DNA from: Oscillospiraceae bacterium
GTDB taxonomy: Bacteria; Bacillota; Clostridia; Oscillospirales; CAG-272
DNA: 33,496 nucleotides
Assembly (NCBI GenBank): GCA_015063585.1
Contig: SVTW01000021.1
Span: 1 to 33,496, forward strand
Direction of reading: 5' to 3'
Shown piece by piece: positions 28,916 through 33,496 of this stretch. The notes below the pieces were generated by a model. The model was given only the letters and a program-made list of their open reading frames with translations. It was not told the DNA's origin and made no database searches. Made by a program: the position numbers and the translations under genes. Positions within the stretch are counted from its first letter, which is position 1. The number at the start of each line of letters is the position of its first letter.

Positions 28916-29557
28916 ATGAGCGTCAGACGAGGAGATATTTATTATGCCGATCTCAGCCCTGTGGTCGGCTCTGAACAAGGGGGACTCCGCCCCGTGCTGA
29001 TCATTCAAAACGACATCGGAAACAAATACAGCCCTACCGTGATCGCAGCGGCAATTACCTCACGCATGAGCAAGACCCGTTTGCCTACGCATATCGATAT
29101 TTACGCGGAGGAGGTTGGGCTCGCCAAGGACTCGGTGATCCTGCTGGAGCAGATCCGAACGCTTGACAAGCGCAGGTTAAAGGAAAAGATGGGACATTTG
29201 GACGATCGCAAAATGGACTACGTAAACACCGCCATCGCGATCAGCTTCGGGCTGGGGGACCCCGGGCAGGACGCGGCGATGCGCGCAATGATGAACCGCG
29301 CAAACAGCGTGGTTGGTGGAGCGAGACCGACAACGGGTGCCGCTGTTGCGTCCACCGCGGCGGGACGGACCGCACCCGTGCCTTCGCATACCGCGCAAGG
29401 GGGTGCCGTATCGGGGGTGACGTCCATAGCGCCCGCCGAAAACACGGGACCCATGTCACAGACGACCGTTGACTTTACGGCTACAACGTCGGGAGCAGCG
29501 TCCGACACCGCGCACGCCACGGGTCGTCCAAAAGGCAGTATCGCCGCCGAGGACTGA
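28916..29557 (+). CDS. MazF/PemK family endoribonuclease with low-complexity tail
   Basis: A 213-residue type II toxin-like mRNA interferase. Residues 1-118 are a full MazF/EndoA domain: [20 protein letters not shown], then [24 protein letters not shown] and [16 protein letters not shown]. The catalytic residues of B. subtilis MazF are kept: Arg25, Thr48 and Gln79. Residues 119-213 form an Ala/Thr/Ser/Gly/Pro-rich tail ([16 protein letters not shown]...) with no recognisable domain and are absent from the ~116-residue EndoA. GAAAGGA precedes the ATG. No MazE-like antitoxin gene lies upstream on this strand; the nearest is the divergent RelB/DinJ gene. A terminator follows 9 nt after the stop. 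Confidence 0.9.
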   Translation: MSVRRGDIYYADLSPVVGSEQGGLRPVLIIQNDIGNKYSPTVIAAAITSRMSKTRLPTHIDIYAEEVGLAKDSVILLEQIRTLDKRRLKEKMGHLDDRKMDYVNTAIAISFGLGDPGQDAAMRAMMNRANSVVGGARPTTGAAVASTAAGRTAPVPSHTAQGGAVSGVTSIAPAENTGPMSQTTVDFTATTSGAASDTAHATGRPKGSIAAED

Positions 29558-29566
29558 TTCGACCGA

Positions 29567-29620
29567 GGGCGGAGTGAACGTCAAGTGCAAGATCGCATTT
29601 GATGCACTCCCGCCCTTTTT
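29567..29620 (+). terminator. Terminator after the mazF-type gene
   Basis: GGGCGGAGTG (29567-29576) pairs with CACTCCCGCCC (29605-29615, one bulged C), followed by TTTTT. From here to 29814 I see no gene, only short GC-rich and A-rich sequence before the tRNA-Ser promoter. Confidence 0.7.
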
Positions 29621-29814
29621 GCAAGGACTTTCCACCTATTTTATTCCGCCCTCTCCGACAGCGGTTCTACCGCGCGTTCGCAAAGGAGCCCGATAAAATA
29701 AAACGAAAAACGGAATGACGCGTGAAGATATAAAGAAGAATGCTCCGACACTCTGCGGAGATAAAAGGAAAAGGAAAAACTTTTGTGAAAAAGCAAAACT
29801 TTTCCGAAAAGGTA

Positions 29815-29843
29815 TTGACAAACGGAATGAAATTGTGTATAAT
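29815..29843 (+). promoter_or_regulatory. Sigma-A promoter of tRNA-Ser
   Basis: TTGACA (29815-29820) and TATAAT (29838-29843), perfect consensus, 17-bp spacer. It is the only strong promoter before the nuclease gene at 30037. Confidence 0.93.
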
Positions 29844-29891
29844 ATACTTTGTCACAAGTGACTGCAACCGGCAACTTGTGATTGAGTATAC

Positions 29892-29983
29892 GGAGAAGTA
29901 CTCAAGAGGCCGAAGAGGCGCCCCTGCTAAGGGTGTAGGCCGGTTATACCGGCGCGAGAGTTCAAATCTCTCCTTCTCCGCCA
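29892..29983 (+). tRNA. tRNA-Ser(GCT)
   Basis: A 92-nt type II tRNA with encoded CCA (29981-29983). Acceptor GGAGAAG (29892-29898) pairs with CTTCTCC (29973-29979), discriminator G. The anticodon stem CGCCC/GGGTG encloses CTGCTAA, giving GCT (AGC/AGU codons). The long variable arm GGCCGGTTATACCGGC and the T-loop GTTCAAAT are typical. The AT-rich accessory segment begins directly downstream. Confidence 0.96.
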
Positions 29984-29986
29984 TCC

Positions 29987-30014
29987 AAGTCCACAACAGA
30001 AATGTTGTGGACTT
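29987..30014 (+). terminator. Hairpin after tRNA-Ser, weak terminator
   Basis: Stem AAGTCCACAACA/TGTTGTGGACTT (12 bp) with loop GAAA. It is followed by GTTTCATAT, a poor U-tract, so read-through into the nuclease gene is plausible. Confidence 0.6.
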
Positions 30015-30036
30015 GTTTCATATAAGGAGTAGAATG

Positions 30037-30543
30037 ATGCCTAAATTAACAAAAACGCAAGAAAACATATTGCGCGTGCTCAATGCAGCTATTACAAACT
30101 TTAATCAAGCAGAACAATACTTGATTAAAAACGATTTAAGCGAAAGGTGTATTTGCTCAAAATTTGCAGCCTACTTAGAAAGAGCCCTTATCGGTTCGCC
30201 ATTTGAAGATTACGTTGTTGATGTTGAGTATAACAGAGGATATGACGGAAAGGATAATGCTTCAAAGCTTTTGTACGGCAAAAAAATTGTTGTAGATTTA
30301 ATTGTACATAAAAGAGGATATGATCCCGAAACTGGTTTTGACAACCTGTTTTGTATTGAAATGAAAAAGGAATACATCAATCCTGATCTTCGTTTTGATC
30401 AGGAACGACTGTCTATTATGACAAATCCTTATGAGAAATTCAAATATCGTGCTGGATTTATGATCTTGGTAAAAGCAGATAAAAAGCAAGAAGAATATGG
30501 ACTTTACATAGAGTCAGAATATTATAATCCTGTGGATTATTGA
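30037..30543 (+). CDS. PD-(D/E)XK-like nuclease-fold protein, unknown family
   Basis: A 168-residue cytoplasmic protein. An N-terminal helical part (MPKLTKTQENILRVLNAAIT, AAYLERAL with Glu48) leads to a restriction-endonuclease-like core: Asp87 in IVVDLIVHKRG, then Glu108-x-Lys110 in LFCIEMKKEY. This spacing fits a catalytic D-(x)n-ExK. The C-terminal part (YRAGFMILVKADKKQEEYGLYI) gives two more strands. I cannot name the family; no target-recognition domain or methylase partner is present. ATG 30037 is preferred over 30034 because AAGGAG is then at 7 nt. It lies 53 nt after tRNA-Ser, leaving little room for a promoter, and has its own terminator. Base composition is foreign. Confidence 0.75.
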   Translation: MPKLTKTQENILRVLNAAITNFNQAEQYLIKNDLSERCICSKFAAYLERALIGSPFEDYVVDVEYNRGYDGKDNASKLLYGKKIVVDLIVHKRGYDPETGFDNLFCIEMKKEYINPDLRFDQERLSIMTNPYEKFKYRAGFMILVKADKKQEEYGLYIESEYYNPVDY

Positions 30544-30548
30544 TATGC

Positions 30549-30580
30549 AAGGGGAAAGGCACGAACCTTTCCCCTTTTCT
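30549..30580 (+). terminator. Terminator after the nuclease-like gene
   Basis: Stem AAGGGGAAAGG/CCTTTCCCCTT with loop CACGAA, followed by TTCTTTT. The arms resemble those of the terminator after the FRG gene (31749-31773). Confidence 0.85.
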
Positions 30581-30593
30581 TTTGCCTCTAATA

Positions 30594-30622
30594 TTGTATT
30601 TTGTCAAATTTTGTGGTATAAT
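30594..30622 (+). promoter_or_regulatory. Sigma-A promoter of the FRG-domain gene
   Basis: TTGTAT (30594-30599) and TATAAT (30617-30622) with a 17-bp spacer, 31 nt before the ATG. Confidence 0.75.
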
Positions 30623-30652
30623 GGCGTCGAAAACAGCAGGGGGATAGCAAGA

Positions 30653-31741
30653 ATGAAGGAAAAGATTTATGAGGTTCAATCTTTATCGGAATATATTGAA
30701 TTAATTAAAAATGAGCATTTATCTGAATGCTATTTTAGAGGAGAAAATCAAAAATATGATTGCATCAATTCTTCTATAGTACGTCAATACACTCCATCGG
30801 GAGGGTATTTTGGATTGGTAGATATTTACCATCAATTGCTTTCAGATTATTATCAAGAAGTTGGTAATGAATTGGATGAATTACAGAGAGAATACTTTTT
30901 GGCATTCGCTCAACATCATGGCTTAAAAACAAATTTGATTGACTTTACGACTGCTCCATTAGTCGCACTGTACTTTGCGTGCGAAACGAGTCATTCAGAT
31001 TCGAAAGGTGGATATGTATATTTACTTAACAAACTTTCAACCGTTGAAGCGTCTGATTTCCTATCTTGTAACGGGTTTAAGTTTGGCGATGTCTTGAATA
31101 TTTATAGTAAATTATCAAATGGTGTTCAAAAAACAATAGAGGATTATCGTCGTCTTTTGGAAAATCACTGTGGCTTGTTATCCGAAAACAATCCATTTGA
31201 TTTATTGAATGATTTGATTTCTGTATTAAAAACTCAAAAATTTGCAGTAAAGTGTAATGAGTATATTGTAAAGAGACAATCTTTATTTGCCGAAAAAGGA
31301 TTAGATGCCATATCCGATATTCCCTCTATGTATAAGAGCTTATGTCCGTGTATGAAATTGGATGGATCACTGGCAATTAATGAATATTTAGCACTAACGT
31401 TGGCATATCTCAAAGAAATACACGACAGTATTATGATTACTTCCATAGAATCTGCTGAGTTCCCACCCACACCATATCTAATATATCGTACTCCGCTAAA
31501 ATTTGATCGTATTCGTAATCAATGTGGTATTTTTTTATATCAAGGTTTCCTAGATTATCAAACAGGTGTTGATGAAATGGGGGGAATTATGATTCAAAAA
31601 ATTATTCCTGATGTAACCATAAAAATAAAAAATCAAAAAGATATATTGCAAGAACTTGATATGGTAGGAATTAACAAAAGATACATTTACGGAGACTTCG
31701 ATAGTACCGCACAATATGTCAACAGAAAGCACTTTAAATAA
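30653..31741 (+). CDS. FRG domain-containing protein
   Basis: A 362-residue protein with an N-terminal FRG domain, named after its F-R-G motif, seen here as ECYFRGENQ (residues 25-33). The rest of the domain includes FLAFAQHHGLKTNLIDFTT (residues 82-100) followed by APLVALYFACE, all conserved features of the family. The larger C-terminal part (from ~110) is not recognised and contains no membrane span. The biochemical role of FRG domains is uncertain; they occur often in mobile and defence contexts. ATG 30653 follows AGGGGG. It has its own promoter and terminator, and the AT-rich composition points to recent transfer with the neighbouring nuclease gene. Confidence 0.88.
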   Translation: MKEKIYEVQSLSEYIELIKNEHLSECYFRGENQKYDCINSSIVRQYTPSGGYFGLVDIYHQLLSDYYQEVGNELDELQREYFLAFAQHHGLKTNLIDFTTAPLVALYFACETSHSDSKGGYVYLLNKLSTVEASDFLSCNGFKFGDVLNIYSKLSNGVQKTIEDYRRLLENHCGLLSENNPFDLLNDLISVLKTQKFAVKCNEYIVKRQSLFAEKGLDAISDIPSMYKSLCPCMKLDGSLAINEYLALTLAYLKEIHDSIMITSIESAEFPPTPYLIYRTPLKFDRIRNQCGIFLYQGFLDYQTGVDEMGGIMIQKIIPDVTIKIKNQKDILQELDMVGINKRYIYGDFDSTAQYVNRKHFK

Positions 31742-31748
31742 GAAACGA

Positions 31749-31773
31749 GGGAAAGGCGCGTGCCTTTCCCTTT
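31749..31773. terminator. Bidirectional terminator between the FRG gene and the recombinase
   Basis: GGGAAAGGC/GCCTTTCCC with loop GCGT. The plus strand is followed by TTTAACATT; on the minus strand the tail after the stem is TCGTTTCTT. It lies between convergent genes. Confidence 0.7.
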
Positions 31774-31777
31774 AACA

Positions 31778-33295
31778 TTATTGTTCAATTGTTTCCTTCA
31801 CCGTATAATTACTCATAAGGTTCATATACACCTCAATTTTATCGGGATAGATAATAATTTTATTAATATACTGATCGATTACCAAACGACGGTTCGCTAA
31901 TGTACCGTTCTTCAATTGTTGTTCGGCAATATGGAACAACTTACAAATTTGTTCTTCGGAGAAATTCTCCTGCTTCAACGCCGCCTCGGCTTCGGTTAAC
32001 TCAAATAACAGTTTTTCTTTGGACTGTTCCAATTCGTTGAGTTTATCCTTAAAGGCGGCAGAGCCTGTTTCAATCATGAGATTTACAGTGTTGGTGATCT
32101 TTCTTTCCACATCACGAAGCTCCGTCTGTAATACGAGCATTCGTTCTCTGACACTTCCGGTTTTTTCGGCTATGTATTCGTTATATTGCTCCACAAGCCT
32201 AGGAATCACGTCGGGGTTGAATAATACCTCCGACAACCGTTCCAATACCAACCGCTCCAGCTTATCCCGATTGATCTCGGGATTGTTACATTTTGTATCA
32301 CGCTGATTGCGCCGTGTACACTTATAAGATATATATAATGGGTGATCGGGGCGTGGCTTGCGGGAATTGCCTGCATAAGGGCTTCCACACTCACCACAGT
32401 AGATCTTGCCGCTCAACAAATACTCCTGCTTGGCGGAGAATTTGGCAGCTTTGTGCTGACGCTCTTTCATCTTGGCTTGGACAAGTTGGAACTCTTGTTC
32501 GCTGATGATGGCAGGAATGCCACCGGGGATGCGGATCACCGCCTCCGGCTCATATTCCCCATGGCGGACATACTTGCCTTTGGAATTCTTTGTTGAATCC
32601 TTCACGTAAATATAGACACCAGTGTAACGCTCATTTCGTAGAATGGCATACAGTGAATTCTTTGCAAATGTCACGCCTCTTCGCGTGCGATATCCTTTTG
32701 CGTTGAGTGCGTCAATGATTTCGGTGTAAGAATAGCCATCAAGATACATGCGGAAGATCATGCGAACAGCTTCCGCCTCGTATTCGTTGATCACGTATTT
32801 TTGTGTGGCTCTGTCAACCGAATATCCGAGAGCGGGCGGTCCGCCCGTGACCTTGCATTCAAGAGCATTTTCTTGCAATCCCTTGCGAACCTCGCGGGAT
32901 AGGTTGAGAGAATAATACTCGTTCATGCCTTCGATCACGGATTCCAATATAACGCTTTCAGGGCTGTCCTGCAGATTTTCCAGGACCGAGATCAGCTTGA
33001 CATTATTCTTTTTCAGAATGTTCTTGTAGAATGCGGAATCATAGCGGTTTCTCGCAAATCTGTCAAGCTTGTGAACGATGACCGCATCCACGTTGCCCTT
33101 GGTCGCCGTGGCGATCATCTTTTGGAATTCGGGACGGTTGTCCGAGGTTCCCGAAATCCCCTTGTCCGCATAGGTAGCGAGCAGAACAAAGTCGTGCTCG
33201 TCACAGTATTTGCGGATCGCTCTTAACTGAGCATCAATCGACTCTTCGCGCTGAAGATCACTTGAAAATCTTGCATATGCAATGGCTCGCTTCAT
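31778..33295 (-). CDS. Large serine recombinase
   Basis: A 505-residue site-specific recombinase. The resolvase domain begins MKRAIAYARFSSDLQREESI, with catalytic Ser11 and the Q-x-x-S helix, and continues GISGTSDNRPEFQKMI, then VIVHKLDRFARN. The recombinase domain follows (~160-250: GGPPALGYSVD, TRRGVTFAKNSLYAILRNERYTG), then a zinc ribbon (IYCGECGSPY, YKCTRRN, TKCNNPEI) and a C-terminal coiled coil. It would excise or integrate the element through a Ser-5'-phosphate bond. ATG 33295 follows AGGAGG at 8 nt; a GTG 9 nt earlier overlaps that site. Transposon- or ICE-type recombinases of this size are common in Clostridia. Its att sites are not visible in the window. Confidence 0.95.
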   Translation of the reverse strand: MKRAIAYARFSSDLQREESIDAQLRAIRKYCDEHDFVLLATYADKGISGTSDNRPEFQKMIATATKGNVDAVIVHKLDRFARNRYDSAFYKNILKKNNVKLISVLENLQDSPESVILESVIEGMNEYYSLNLSREVRKGLQENALECKVTGGPPALGYSVDRATQKYVINEYEAEAVRMIFRMYLDGYSYTEIIDALNAKGYRTRRGVTFAKNSLYAILRNERYTGVYIYVKDSTKNSKGKYVRHGEYEPEAVIRIPGGIPAIISEQEFQLVQAKMKERQHKAAKFSAKQEYLLSGKIYCGECGSPYAGNSRKPRPDHPLYISYKCTRRNQRDTKCNNPEINRDKLERLVLERLSEVLFNPDVIPRLVEQYNEYIAEKTGSVRERMLVLQTELRDVERKITNTVNLMIETGSAAFKDKLNELEQSKEKLLFELTEAEAALKQENFSEEQICKLFHIAEQQLKNGTLANRRLVIDQYINKIIIYPDKIEVYMNLMSNYTVKETIEQ

Positions 33296-33341
33296 TCTGC
33301 TCACCTCCTGTCATTTAGAATAAATTCATTAGGTCACGTAA

Positions 33342-33479
33342 TTACGCAACGTCATCCTGTTTTGTTTCAGGCGCTTTGTTCTCTGTTGCGGCGTCAAGTA
33401 TTTGGCAGAGTAGCAACAAGTGCTCTGTCAATAGTATTTTGGGTGTTTCTTTAAAGAAGACTTGACGTTCGTATTTCAA
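33342..33479 (-). CDS. Small ORF upstream of the recombinase, start uncertain
   Basis: A frame of at least 45 residues with stop at 33342-33344. It reads KYERQVFFKETPKIL, then LTEHLLLLCQILDAATENKA. If TTG at 33479 is the start, eight G (33485-33492) give a Shine-Dalgarno-like tract. The frame may instead continue beyond the window edge, so it could be partial. I do not recognise it. It lies 46 nt upstream of the recombinase start on the same strand. The poly-G could be slippery. Confidence 0.45.
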   Translation of the reverse strand: MKYERQVFFKETPKILLTEHLLLLCQILDAATENKAPETKQDDVA

Positions 33480-33496
33480 ATCATCCCCCCCCTTTT

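Larger units (their letters stand above)
30037..33496. mobile_element. AT-rich accessory segment beside tRNA-Ser with a serine recombinase
   Basis: Everything from just after tRNA-Ser to the end of the window differs from the host genes: two genes are clearly AT-rich, with A/T-ending codons. The cargo is a PD-(D/E)XK-like protein and an FRG-domain protein, each followed by its own terminator, then a large serine recombinase on the opposite strand. This is the usual build of an integrated element or defence island. The recombinase is less AT-rich and could be a separate element. No direct repeat (att pair) could be tested because the right end lies outside the window. Confidence 0.6.

Noticed and set aside
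30037-30543. Restriction-modification system
   Set aside because: The nuclease-like protein has no methyltransferase or specificity partner in the window, and its family is not recognised.

Overview
The window looks like chromosomal DNA of an anaerobic member of the Bacillota, class Clostridia, probably an uncultured gut or rumen type. Supporting signs are strong AGGAGG ribosome-binding sites, consensus sigma-A promoters with 17-bp spacers, CCA-encoded tRNA genes, the conserved yggS-sepF-yggT-ylmH division cluster, oxygen-sensitive Fe-S enzymes (2-hydroxyacyl-CoA dehydratase activase family, iron-sulfur L-serine dehydratase) and plant-polysaccharide glycosidases. Most of the window is GC-rich; the last 3.5 kb is clearly AT-rich and looks foreign. 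Species cannot be named from the sequence.

Layout. 1-600: mosaic of short dispersed repeats. 657-3725: minus-strand HU gene with its own promoter, preceded by a small operon (lipoprotein, NERD-domain protein, unknown protein) behind a long leader. 3726-4437 and 8848-9430: repeat clusters carrying the same array of five hairpins in opposite orientation. They flank a minus-strand catabolic operon (Gfo/Idh/MocA oxidoreductase, HpcH/HpaI aldolase, sialidase-fold protein) and a small membrane protein. 9686-11641: GH127-type beta-L-arabinofuranosidase. 11880-12417: tRNA-Leu(CAA), its terminator, and a 194-bp tandem repeat carrying inverted tRNA-end/terminator remnants.

12535-19246: a two-domain ASKHA activase with a DUF2229 region (971 aa) and, 1.8 kb downstream, a separate 432-aa 2-hydroxyacyl-CoA-dehydratase-like protein that is normally the C-terminal part of the same giant polypeptide. 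Between them lie a lipoprotein and a divergent M20 amidohydrolase; a HAD phosphatase follows. 19379-28516: a continuous minus-strand run reading dinJ/relB-like antitoxin, miaA, HlyD-like protein, yggS, sepF, yggT, ylmH, araB, sdaA, GH28. It joins housekeeping genes (tRNA modification, division) to pectin/arabinose use (GH28, ribulokinase) and serine deamination. GH28 and GH127 have no signal peptide, so they probably trim imported oligosaccharides in the cytoplasm.

28916-29557: a MazF-type endoribonuclease with an unusual low-complexity tail and no MazE partner. 29892-29983: tRNA-Ser(GCT). From 30037 to the end: an AT-rich accessory segment with a PD-(D/E)XK-like nuclease, an FRG-domain protein, a large serine recombinase and a small ORF cut by or close to the window edge. 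The segment resembles an integrated mobile element carrying defence-like cargo.
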